Shown: one piece after another, positions 1 to 6,962 of the stretch
Position numbering within the stretch: position 1 is the first letter of the stretch
Layout: each line of letters opens with the position of its first letter
Source of the DNA: Chlorobaculum sp.
GTDB taxonomy: Bacteria > Bacteroidota > Chlorobiia > Chlorobiales > Chlorobiaceae
Assembly: GCA_013334655.1 (NCBI GenBank)
Contig: JAAXXD010000011.1
Coordinates: 1-46,928, forward strand
Length of the DNA: 46,928 bases
Direction of reading: 5' to 3'
Translations under genes and position numbers: made by a program
The notes under the pieces: generated by a model
Told to the model about the DNA's origin: nothing
Seen by the model: the letters and a program-made list of their open reading frames with translations, nothing else
Database searches by the model: none

Positions 1-126
1 TTTTTGCGTCTGTTTGAGTGGATGCTTTTGGCGTTTTGCGACAGGAGAACATTATCGTTTTGGCCAACCTCCCCTGTGGAGGTTTACTCCTGCTCATCTA
101 TGGTCTGATTTTTTCAGTAGACCCTA
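1..126. mobile_element. Insertion-sequence end (left copy)
   Basis: Bases 1-126 are the perfect reverse complement of 46802-46927. The flanks differ completely beyond the shared part: a DUF2442-type tail here and an antitoxin gene there. That is how one end of an IS looks when it has landed in two places. The boundary sequence, read from host into element, begins GGGTCTACTGAAAAAATC. The element contains a small hairpin (CCTCC/GGAGG) and, reading outward, an ATG followed by an open frame to the window edge that may be a transposase start. The family was not identified. An assembly k-mer overlap would also give this length. Confidence 0.7.
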
Positions 127-240
127 AGTAACGGTGGATATTTCATCGAATGGGAGTGCGGTGCTGATTTGTCAGCGGATACCATTGAGGCGCGATGGCA
201 GGTGGTGGGGGAAGATGCTGCGAAAGCATTAGCGCATTAG
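127..240 (+). pseudogene. 3' fragment of a DUF2442-type gene
   Basis: Right after the IS boundary an open frame of 37-38 codons ends at the TAG at 238-240. It reads NGGYFIEWECGADLSADTIE and continues to a C-terminus rich in Ala. This resembles the C-terminal half of small DUF2442 proteins, which are often encoded beside toxin-antitoxin-like partners. The 5' part is missing because the IS end abuts it, and the frame runs into a stop inside the IS. Identification rests on a short segment. That this is a truncated coding remnant is more secure than the family name. Confidence 0.45.
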
Positions 241-300
241 CAATTCATATTTTACAAATGTCTGGTGAATTGTTGATCTCGAACATGGAGGAGTCAATTG

Positions 301-366
301 ATGATTAAAACCGAGGCAGACAGGATTCTGAGCAATGCGCTCAGGCAAACGGAAACCGAGCGGGCA
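301..366 (+). pseudogene. Broken PF09720-type antitoxin gene
   Basis: An ATG follows a good ribosome-binding site (GGAGG near 288). The first 22 codons (MIKTEADRILSNALRQTETE, then RA) are nearly the same as those of the intact antitoxin gene at 26951-26718, at about 90 percent DNA identity by eye. The similarity ends abruptly at about 366, where a palindromic REP-like element begins. A stop follows eight codons later, at 391-393. The rest of the antitoxin cannot be recognised downstream, so this is an insertion plus deletion, not a simple interruption. No toxin gene follows. Confidence 0.7.
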
Positions 367-441
367 TGGATTGCTTCGCTTTGCTCGCGATGACGGATAT
401 TCGTCATCGCGAATCCCGACTTGTCGGGATGTGGCGATCCA
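363..441. repeat. REP-like palindromic element A
   Basis: It contains two perfect palindromes. GCGATGACG pairs with CGTCATCGC at 387-410 (6-base loop), and ATCCCGAC pairs with GTCGGGAT at 413-430 (2-base loop). The outer parts, TGGATTGCTTCG on the left and GTGGCGATCCA on the right, match the motif seen in three other places in this window (2893, 7620 and 46403). The element sits inside the antitoxin gene that it disrupts. Confidence 0.7.
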
Positions 442-921
442 TTTTCCGATGATTGGCATCGTTGCAAAAGCTGGGCATCGCCCGGTTTTTCGCGTTTCTG
501 GGGTGGATGAAGACGGAAATCCTGCGGAAATATTTCATCATTTGTTGGCGTGGCGGTACAAAATATTTACCTTGATAAAATGTGTTGCCTGAATTGCAAA
601 GTAGTATCACCTTTCCTCACAGCAAATGCCTTACGCAAGCACTTACATAAAAAACGCACTCCTTAAATTTGCGGTTGAAATACCACAAGGGGCGGGCATG
701 GGCAGAAGCCGCTGGGGTTGGGTTATCCCGGATTTTGATAGGGAGATTGGAGCTAACAAGGTTTGGAGAAATTTGAAAGTTAGTTGGATGATGAATAAGC
801 GTGACTTTTTTGCGCTTGTTCACTCGTTTTGGGATGTGAAACGCGGTGGCGTATCGGGGATAAACAAGTCGGAGGCAATTTTAAGAGATAACCGAACCGA
901 TAATTAAACTAAATTTGAATT
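442..921. other. Intergenic stretch before the R-M genes
   Basis: I found no convincing gene here. Open frames exist, the longest being 93 codons at 626-907, but they have no ribosome-binding site and no recognisable protein features. Base composition turns AT-rich from about 880, which probably marks the edge of the acquired R-M segment. TAAATTTG at 910-917 resembles the -7 element of Bacteroidota promoters (TAnnTTTG). It lies only a few bases before the methyltransferase ATG, so it may be chance or indicate a near-leaderless transcript. Confidence 0.4.
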
Positions 922-1980
922 ATGAGGAATTTAACAGAAGAAATAAAAAACTTTCGGTTTGACAGATTGCCAAAAGACTTGCAAAAAAGTCTTTCAACCA
1001 TCTATAATTCTGAAAAGTCAGTAGAAAATCCTTTGAAAGTAAATGCTATTCATCAAGGTGATGCTGCCAAACTTCTCAAAAGAATAGAACCAAATAGTAT
1101 TGCAGTAAGTGTTTGGTCGCCACCATATTTTGTTGGAAAAAATTACGAAAAGCACTTAACCTTTGAAGGGTGGAAAAATCTTTTAAAGTCGGTCATTGCA
1201 AATCACTTTCCAATAATTAAACCGGGTGGATTTCTAGTCATTAATATTGCTGATATTTTAGTTTTCAAGGACGAGAACATGCCTAAAATTCAAGCTGATG
1301 CAGTCCATAGGAAGAAAATATCTCTTTCAAAAGAAGATATTTTAAATATTTTGGCTGAAAATCCTACAATGAATAGAAATGAGTTAGCAAAACATTTCAA
1401 ATGTAGTGAACAAACAATTGATAGAAGATTGAATGGAAATAATGTAAGAGGCGGAAAACACGAGACACAGTCACGAGTAAAAATTATTGGTGGATTAGTT
1501 GAAGATTGGGCATTGGAAGCAGGTTTTTATCCTTACGATAGACGAATTTGGGTGAAAGATGCAGCTTGGGAAAACTCAAGATGGGCAAGCTTATCGTATC
1601 GTGCAGTAGATGAGTTTGAATACATCTATATTTTTTGGAAACCAGGCATTATAAAATATGACAGAAATCGCTTGTCCAATGATGATTGGAAAAATTGGGG
1701 TTCTCGTGGGGTTTGGCAGTTTCCGTCTGTAAGAGCAAATGACGACCACGAAGCAAAATTTCCAGTTGAACTACCAACGAGAGTAATTAAACTTTTGTCT
1801 GACGAAAAGGAAATAGTCCTTGATTGTTTTATGGGTAGTGGGACAACCGCTATTGCTGCAATCAGAGAGAATAGAAATTACATTGGTATTGAACTTGACC
1901 CCGAATATGTAAAACTATCAAAAATCAACATTTTAAAAGAAACAGGTATAAATCCAATCATTACGTTCAATGCTAATTAA
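922..1980 (+). CDS. DNA methyltransferase, beta class (N4-cytosine type)
   Basis: This is a 352-residue S-adenosylmethionine-dependent DNA methyltransferase, the modification half of a type II R-M system. The catalytic motif IV is SPPY (residues 66-69), the form usual for N4-cytosine enzymes. The SAM-binding motif I (DCFMGSGTT, 301-309) lies near the C-terminus, so the motif order is that of the beta class. Between them, residues about 134-172 look like a helix-turn-helix (NRNELAKHFKCSEQTIDRRL) within the likely target-recognition region. The gene is AT-rich, roughly one-third GC by eye against about 60 percent in the core genes. It lacks a Shine-Dalgarno sequence, which suggests transfer, possibly from Bacteroidota. 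It overlaps the endonuclease gene by 11 bases. Methylated base and recognition site cannot be read from the sequence. Confidence 0.88.
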   Translation: MRNLTEEIKNFRFDRLPKDLQKSLSTIYNSEKSVENPLKVNAIHQGDAAKLLKRIEPNSIAVSVWSPPYFVGKNYEKHLTFEGWKNLLKSVIANHFPIIKPGGFLVINIADILVFKDENMPKIQADAVHRKKISLSKEDILNILAENPTMNRNELAKHFKCSEQTIDRRLNGNNVRGGKHETQSRVKIIGGLVEDWALEAGFYPYDRRIWVKDAAWENSRWASLSYRAVDEFEYIYIFWKPGIIKYDRNRLSNDDWKNWGSRGVWQFPSVRANDDHEAKFPVELPTRVIKLLSDEKEIVLDCFMGSGTTAIAAIRENRNYIGIELDPEYVKLSKINILKETGINPIITFNAN

Positions 1981-2674
1981 TCCGAATACATTACGAGACG
2001 ACTTGGAAAGGTTGGAAGCCATTGAAAAGGCTTCACTTAGACTTGTTGTTCAAGCCGTTTATGATTTTAGAGCAACCGCAGAAGAGATATTTAAGTTTGA
2101 GAGTGATTTAGTAGCTGATATAGGCGAAGATTTGACACGTGAAGCTCTTGACAAACTTGGTGTTTCAAAAATTGACCAAAGACTTTTCGGTAAGATTGAT
2201 TACAAAAAAGCAAGGTATTTATTTCAACCAGACTTCGCCATTAAACAAGCTCTTTTTGTTGATTCAAAAGCCGAAAAGGTCAGCGGACGAGGAACTGCAA
2301 CTTTGCAGACATCTCAACTCTCTTTGACTGTAAAACAGTTCAGGGCAAACGAGCAAATTGAAGTTCAAGGAAAGCTACCTTGTATCATTGATAACTCATT
2401 TATTACGACAACGATTTTCGTGAAGTATAACTATGATGAAGTTGATGGCAAAAACATCTTGCATGACATTACTATTGCTGCATTACCCAACGGATTTCTT
2501 CAAGACATCTACAATCCAACTGCCCACGAAACAATTTTTATAGCAGGAAGAAATGCCCCGTCACGTGGTGAAGAGTTTAGGGTAAGACTAAGTTTTAACC
2601 GACTTAAAGAAAAAGCTAATTGGAGAGTGCAAAACATAAAATTACATCCGAATGAATTTAAATGGAACGAATAG
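1970..2674 (+). CDS. SfiI-family type II restriction endonuclease
   Basis: This 234-residue protein matches the layout of SfiI (269 residues) along most of its length. It has an N-terminal LERLEAIEKASLRLVVQA segment, RLFGKIDYKKARYL (71-84), the catalytic VDSK (97-100) and a C-terminal YNP...PSRGE...RVRLSFNRLKE region. D77, D98 and K100 correspond to the known SfiI active-site residues D79, D100 and K102, a PD-(D/E)xK centre with Asp in place of Glu. SfiI is a tetramer that cuts after binding two sites. Whether this enzyme shares that behaviour or the GGCCN5GGCC site is unknown. The gene overlaps the upstream methyltransferase and has the same AT-rich composition, so they form one R-M unit. 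The comparison was made from memory of SfiI, not by alignment software. Confidence 0.8.
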   Translation: MLINPNTLRDDLERLEAIEKASLRLVVQAVYDFRATAEEIFKFESDLVADIGEDLTREALDKLGVSKIDQRLFGKIDYKKARYLFQPDFAIKQALFVDSKAEKVSGRGTATLQTSQLSLTVKQFRANEQIEVQGKLPCIIDNSFITTTIFVKYNYDEVDGKNILHDITIAALPNGFLQDIYNPTAHETIFIAGRNAPSRGEEFRVRLSFNRLKEKANWRVQNIKLHPNEFKWNE

Positions 2675-2892
2675 AAAAACTGCCCACAACAGGCGTTTGG
2701 CACAATGGCGGGTGAACTGGTTAAGTCAAATGCAGTGCTTCTATTGGGTATTTGTGCAGGCTGATAGTTTCGTGCTTCTAAGTCCGTCACTGCGCCAAGC
2801 ACTAAACCGTTATAAGTGGTTGATTATAAATCAGGTGCTAAAAAAACGTTTTTTTCATTCCTCAACATCCAGCAATTTTCACTGATTCCGCA
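2675..2892. other. Tail of the R-M segment with cassette-like inverted repeats
   Basis: No gene is seen. The stretch from GCCCACAAC (near 2681) to GTTATAAGTGG (near 2820) has imperfectly complementary outer and inner arms (GCGTTTGGC near the left, GCCAAGCAC near the right). It resembles the trailing recombination sites of gene cassettes, but its ends do not fit the integron core consensus exactly. See the separate finding. The AT-rich composition ends by about 2885, at the next REP-like element. Confidence 0.3.
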
Positions 2893-2933
2893 TGGATTGC
2901 CACGTCGCCATGCTCCTCGCAATGACGGGGAAT
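2893..2933. repeat. REP-like element B
   Basis: TGGATTGCCACGTCGC followed by CTCCTCGCAATGACGGGG is the reverse complement of the element at 46403-46436 and shares the arms of element A. It lies at the right-hand edge of the AT-rich R-M segment. Confidence 0.6.
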
Positions 2934-2989
2934 GTACAAGACTTTTAGTGTTGACTTGACAGTAAGGGGAAGAAGGGACGGCAAATAGA

Positions 2990-3040
2990 AAAAAAAATAA
3001 CCCCCAACTGGTGAAATTGTAACCGTTTGGGGGGTTGCTT
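2990..3040 (-). terminator. Rho-independent terminator of the hydrolase gene
   Basis: On the minus strand, AACCCCCCAA and TTGGGGGTT flank a roughly 20-base loop, followed by ATTTTTTT. It lies just past the stop codon of the alpha/beta hydrolase gene. Confidence 0.8.
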
Positions 3041-3041
3041 T

Positions 3042-3812
3042 TTACAGGCTTTGCAGGTGCTCCAGCAGAATTCCGTTGAACATCGCGGGCTGTTCGAGGT
3101 TCGAGAGGTGGCCGGCTTCGGGGATCAGTTCGAGCTTTGAGCTGGGGATGAGGGCGTGCATGGTGGTGGCGATCTCTGGCGGGGTGACGGTGTCATCCAT
3201 GCCGCAGACGATGAGCGCCGGGCAGGCGATTTCGGTCAGCAGCTCCGTTGAATCTCCGCGCTCGGCGATGGCCCGCATCGCTTCGCTGATCTCCTCCGGC
3301 ATCTGGCGCACGATGCTCTCGCGCGTTTTTTCGACGAGCGGCTGGTTCGAAGCGTAAGTCTCCTTCGCGAAGAAGTTCGGCACCATCCTCGCCGCAGCCT
3401 CCTCGGCTCCTTTCTCCATCACCGCTTTCCGAAAAGCCTGCCGACCGGCCAGCACCTCCGGCGAGTCCGCGTTGGCTCGCGTGTCGCAGAACACCAGCGA
3501 GGCGGTCAGCTCGGGATAGAGCCGGTAGAAAGCCATCGCCTGGTAGCCGCCCATCGAGAGGCCGACGACGGTCGCGTTCGACCAGCCGAGCGCCTCGATG
3601 AGCCGCGCGAGGTCGCGGGCGTAATCATCCATGCTCCAGCCGGGGCGCGACGGCGTTGACTCGAAGCCGTACACGGCGGGCGCGATCACCCGGTAGCCCG
3701 ACTCGGCCAGCGGCGCGATCTGCGGCTCCCACATATCCACTGAAACCGGGAAAGCGTGCAGCAGCAACACGTTACCGGCATCGCCGCCCGCCGCTCCTGT
3801 GAAGGTCAGCAC
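3042..3812 (-). CDS. Alpha/beta-fold hydrolase
   Basis: This 256-residue protein has the alpha/beta-hydrolase signatures: an LLLHAFPVS oxyanion-strand turn (17-25), the nucleophile elbow GLSMGG with Ser86, an acid in GMDD (206/207) and a catalytic His in EAGHLSNLEQP (H235). It has no signal peptide and is probably cytoplasmic. It is the size of 3-oxoadipate enol-lactonase or small carboxylesterases, but the substrate cannot be inferred. Its start lies 3 bases after the stop codon of the YtxH-domain gene upstream, so the two are probably co-transcribed. A clear terminator follows. The gene is GC-rich and chromosomal in style, unlike the R-M genes next to it. Confidence 0.85.
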   Translation of the reverse strand: MLTFTGAAGGDAGNVLLLHAFPVSVDMWEPQIAPLAESGYRVIAPAVYGFESTPSRPGWSMDDYARDLARLIEALGWSNATVVGLSMGGYQAMAFYRLYPELTASLVFCDTRANADSPEVLAGRQAFRKAVMEKGAEEAAARMVPNFFAKETYASNQPLVEKTRESIVRQMPEEISEAMRAIAERGDSTELLTEIACPALIVCGMDDTVTPPEIATTMHALIPSSKLELIPEAGHLSNLEQPAMFNGILLEHLQSL

Positions 3813-3815
3813 GGC

Positions 3816-4139
3816 TCAGTTCTCCTGCGCTTTGGACTGGCCGCGAATGTCGCGAATGATGTTGTTGGCCTCGTCGAGAATCTTGCGGGCCTCGTCGCGG
3901 GCGCTGTCGATGATCTCCTGCGAGCGGTGCTTCGCCTCGTTGCTGTACGTTGCCTCGTGCTCCGAGCCTTCATACAGATCGGTCGCCTGGTCAATGGCCC
4001 GACGGAGCTTGCCGGTGATGATCATCTGGGTATCCTCGCCCTTGCGCGGAGCGAAAAGGAGGCCCATGATGGTGCCGACCGCCGCGCCGAGGATGACTCC
4101 GAAAAACATTCCCTTGTAGTATTTGTCCTGATTTTCCAT
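3816..4139 (-). CDS. YtxH-domain small membrane protein
   Basis: This is a 107-residue protein. After MENQDKYYKG comes one membrane segment (about 11-30) with a glycine-rich GVILGAAVGTIMGLLFAP core, then PRKGED. A long charged, helical tail rich in Asp, Glu and Arg follows. This is the pattern of YtxH-family (general stress-type) proteins, whose biochemical role is not established. The ATG at 4139 was chosen over longer readings because the sequence upstream is decayed mobile DNA. The stop codon lies just before the hydrolase start, suggesting a two-gene operon. Confidence 0.75.
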   Translation of the reverse strand: MENQDKYYKGMFFGVILGAAVGTIMGLLFAPRKGEDTQMIITGKLRRAIDQATDLYEGSEHEATYSNEAKHRSQEIIDSARDEARKILDEANNIIRDIRGQSKAQEN

Positions 4140-4345
4140 GATCTCTTGGATTGCGTTGAAAAGTTTCAAGTAAGAATATAACAAAAGGTCAGCGCTAAAA
4201 AGGTTCATCCCCGTTGAATCCGAAGTGCCAAGCCAATAGCCACGTCTGTCGCCATTGCCGTCCTTTGTCTCCCTGCTGTCCATCTCGTCCTTTCCCCCGG
4301 CAAAACAAGAAGGGTAGCCACACAGGTCTGCCCCTATCAATGAAT

Positions 4346-4426
4346 TCATGCCCGGAGCAATATTTCCACCACCTCCGCTTCGAGGCAAGCGCGTCGCTCA
4401 GCACCTCGTGTCCAGCAAGTCGCCGT
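4346..4426 (-). pseudogene. Vestige of an HD-domain gene 3' end
   Basis: Minus-strand sequence here matches two separated pieces of the HD phosphohydrolase gene at 7715-9154. One piece encodes RLAGHEVLSDALASK (intact gene: RLAGHEVLIDAPASK). The next encodes VVEILLRA plus stop (intact gene: VVEILRG plus stop). About 90 codons between them are missing, and the two pieces are in different frames. It lies directly against the IS3 remnant, so a duplicated or older copy of the gene was probably destroyed here. Confidence 0.55.
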
Positions 4427-4845
4427 CCGGTTGTAGAACAGTTCGATGTATTCAAACAGGCTGATCCGTAGCTCGTGCTGGACCGCAAAGCTTGTGCCTA
4501 AATCAATTCGGTTTTCACGGTTTTGAACACGTTTTCGGTCACGGCATTGTCGTAGCAATTGCCCTTGCAGCTCATGCACTGGACCATCCGGTATGTTTTC
4601 AGCCGTTTCCAGAAGCTTTTACTCGCATACTGAATCTCTCTATCTGAAAGAAAAATAAGGCCTTCCGGCGGACGACGATGCTTGAAGCCCATATCCAGAG
4701 CGGCGATTACTGTGCTTTTTGCGCTCAGCCGGTTGTTCAGCGAGTAACCGATGATCTCCCGGCTGAACAGTTCCAGAACGATCGTCAGATACTACCAGTC
4801 GCGTTTGGTTATCACGTAGGTGATGTCGCTCGTCCAGACTGCTGT
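4427..4845 (-). pseudogene. Decayed IS3-family transposase (OrfB, DDE domain)
   Basis: Read on the minus strand, this stretch gives successive parts of an IS3-family OrfB integrase domain. VWTSDITYVITKRDW is followed by an in-frame stop, then a segment with [19 protein letters not shown], then [38 protein letters not shown] and, after a frameshift, SLFEYIELFYNR. The second and third acidic residues of the DDE triad fall in SDRE-like and VTENVFK positions. Stops and a frameshift make it non-functional. The N-terminal OrfB, OrfA and the inverted repeats were not found. The FYNR end joins directly to the HD-gene vestige. Confidence 0.75.
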
Positions 4846-5564
4846 TTCCACCAGTTAAAAGAGATAATCACTTCTCCTGTTTGTATGAGATGATACTGAC
4901 AGCTGGAAAATCCAGTTAAACGCCAAAGCCACGACTGATTTGCTAAGTCTGTGAAATCGGATGAGATATTGAAAGCAAACTAACAGGAATAAATTACATT
5001 TGTTGCAATCGGTTCTCGAAATCTTTCAAAAAATAAAAAGCTTCTGGCTGCAAGACGCCTGTCGGCTCCGGCACATAAGCTTACAGGATCAATCTCTGTT
5101 AAGTATTTGTAATTCATGGTGTTATTGCCTTTGATGCCTTTACGCACGCTCTATACGATACCTTTTCACCACTCTCAAATGTGCAAAACCTATCGGCTGG
5201 CCTTGCATCGGTAAAGCTCTATCGGTCTGATAATAAAAGCAGGAGAAAAAGAGAGCGATTTTCTCATAGAAATGCAATGTTTTCCGGTGGTCTTCGTTCA
5301 TGGTTGTATGGAGTTTTTACCTGAAAAGTGAAGCATTCTGCCGAAACCACGACACGATACACCGAAAGCAAGTCGTAAACATGGCGTATAAGCGTAAGGG
5401 GCGTCAACCTCTGGGTTGCTGTATTCGATTTGATTTGAAGAAGAACGTTAACTGTTTGGTGTTCGCAATAATTGTAAGGTTTGTGATAGATTTATAAATT
5501 GCCAAAATTACTATTCGGCTTCGGTGAGCACTCTTCACCAGGCAAACGCGCAAAACACAAGGCC
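4846..5564. other. Intergenic region, nothing recognised
   Basis: This is roughly 700 bases of moderate-to-low GC sequence between the IS3 remnant and the chlorosome gene. One 65-codon frame (5300-5497) has no protein-like features. The stretch may contain the promoter of the chlorosome gene, but I could not single out a convincing one. Confidence 0.4.
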
Positions 5565-6242
5565 ATGAATCTCATCATCAACGACAAAACCTGCGCCTCA
5601 ACCGTTGGCCAGACGCTGTTGCAAGCAGCAAGGATCAACCACAGCCATGTTGGCTACCTGTGCGGTGGCCACGGAGTTTGTCAGACTTGCTTTGTGATCG
5701 TACTGGAAGGGGCAGAGTGTCTGTCACCTGTTACTGACGTTGAAGAAGCATTTCTTACCGCGCAGCAAATTGAAATGGGCGGGCGCATGGCGTGCAGGGC
5801 AACTCTGGCCAGAGAGGGCACCATTAAAATCCTCTCTCGCCCGGAGCAGGTTCGCAGGATGCTTTTTACCAATCCTCTGCCATTGTTCGGTTATGGCGCG
5901 GAGATGGGCCAAAACTTCGCCCGGCAGGCCGTTCCCGTTCTCGGCAGCCTTGTCAGTCGAATTGTTACAGGCGAGATCATCAACGAAAATGAACTTCAGG
6001 ACTTCAAGGATTCGGTCAATGGGATTATCGGTCTCACTGTTGAAACACTGCCGGAATACCTGCCTTTCAAGGAGCAAGTGATGGATATAGTCAGCAAACT
6101 TCCTGTTCAGCTTCCGAGCAGAATACCATTGGAACTGCCTTTTGAGTTGCCGTTTCAACTTCCATTTATGGAAGAGGATAAACGAAAAAATGTTAAAGAG
6201 GCGACACCGATCAAATTCACCCCGCGGAACTCAGCGAGCTGA
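5565..6242 (+). CDS. csmJ: Chlorosome envelope protein with [2Fe-2S] ferredoxin domain (CsmI/J/X family, probably CsmJ)
   Basis: From the ATG at 5565 the protein has 225 residues. The N-terminal about 90 residues form a plant-type ferredoxin domain with cysteines 33, 39, 42 and 77 (C-x5-C-x2-C-x34-C). The C-terminal part has the membrane-associated character of chlorosome envelope proteins, with GYGAEMGQNFARQAVPVLG-like and amphipathic segments. In green sulfur bacteria CsmI, CsmJ and CsmX have this architecture and are thought to move electrons that control redox quenching of the antenna. The length fits my recollection of CsmJ, but CsmI or CsmX cannot be excluded. Residues 179-202 are six tandem tetrapeptides of the form (L/I)Pxx. 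A TTG at 5499 in frame would add 22 residues that do not resemble the family, so the ATG is preferred. Confidence 0.8.
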   Translation: MNLIINDKTCASTVGQTLLQAARINHSHVGYLCGGHGVCQTCFVIVLEGAECLSPVTDVEEAFLTAQQIEMGGRMACRATLAREGTIKILSRPEQVRRMLFTNPLPLFGYGAEMGQNFARQAVPVLGSLVSRIVTGEIINENELQDFKDSVNGIIGLTVETLPEYLPFKEQVMDIVSKLPVQLPSRIPLELPFELPFQLPFMEEDKRKNVKEATPIKFTPRNSAS

Positions 6243-6358
6243 TTCGCGCCCGGGAATCTGATGTCATGGAATCGCTTCCGGCTCTCTTCATGAAAACTGA
6301 ATTATCGGAATCCTGAGTATCGTCCCTCTCTCTGAAACAAAGTTTACCCGACAAGTAA

Positions 6359-6748
6359 ATGTCTGTCGTCATGCTGAAAATAATGGTGCCTGAAATCATC
6401 AATAAAATTGAAGATCAAAAGTATATCGAAGCGTCAGTCAACCTTGTCGGGCTCATGTATTATCTGCACGAAAATGTCAAATACTACACCGGTGACGAAA
6501 TATTTTCGGTGACGTTGGCGTATGATGCTCTCTCGGAAACCTTGACAGAGATGAACAGCTTGCAGGATGCGTCGTTATTTTTCAATGGCGTGTCGGAGTT
6601 TTGCGCTCATCTTGCCGTTTTGAGGTTGAAGGAAGCGCTTGGCGACCAGGTGGCGGGACGGGCTGCAAAGGCTTTATCCGTCTGCCTTGAAACCATGATA
6701 AATCTGCAGAAAGATCGAGGTGATCAGGAAGAGCGATATAACAAATGA
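6359..6748 (+). CDS. Uncharacterised small acidic protein downstream of the chlorosome gene
   Basis: This open frame of 129 codons lies on the same strand, 116 bases after the chlorosome ferredoxin gene. The protein is mostly helical in pattern (IINKIEDQKYIEASVNLVGL, later LRLKEALGDQVAGRAAKAL) with no transmembrane segment or signal peptide. I do not recognise a family. Codon usage resembles its neighbours, which supports it being real. A second ATG at 6371 is an alternative start, and neither start has a strong ribosome-binding site. Its position between two chlorosome genes suggests, but does not show, a link to the antenna. Confidence 0.5.
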   Translation: MSVVMLKIMVPEIINKIEDQKYIEASVNLVGLMYYLHENVKYYTGDEIFSVTLAYDALSETLTEMNSLQDASLFFNGVSEFCAHLAVLRLKEALGDQVAGRAAKALSVCLETMINLQKDRGDQEERYNK

Positions 6749-6904
6749 GCTTCATGCCGGTGTCATGAACGTGAACTGTCCAGATTGGGGATAATGAGGA
6801 TGCAGGTGTTGTTGCATTTCTGACTCCCTGCCCTGAACGCTTTTTCGAGCGCCGGACAATTCCCACCGTCAGGCTTTTCCGGCAGCTCCTGCACACAGAT
6901 TTTT

Positions 6905-6947
6905 CTGAAAAAAAAGAAGCACCCTGAATGAGCGCAAGGTGCTTCTC
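6905..6947 (-). terminator. Terminator of the CsmB/CsmF-type gene
   Basis: On the minus strand AGAAGCACC and GGTGCTTCT pair around a 14-base loop and are followed by eight T residues. It begins 16 bases past the stop codon of the small chlorosome gene. Confidence 0.85.
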
Positions 6948-6962
6948 ATGCCAACAGGAGTT

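Noticed and set aside
626-907. 93-codon frame before the methyltransferase as a possible control (C) protein
   Set aside because: It has no helix-turn-helix pattern and no ribosome-binding site, and its composition differs from the R-M genes that follow.
4140-4388. Longer N-terminal reading of the YtxH protein (190 residues)
   Set aside because: The extra part is translated from decayed mobile DNA. The family start is at 4139.
5300-5497. 65-codon frame upstream of the chlorosome gene
   Set aside because: No start signal, no family pattern, and it lies in a region of decayed DNA.
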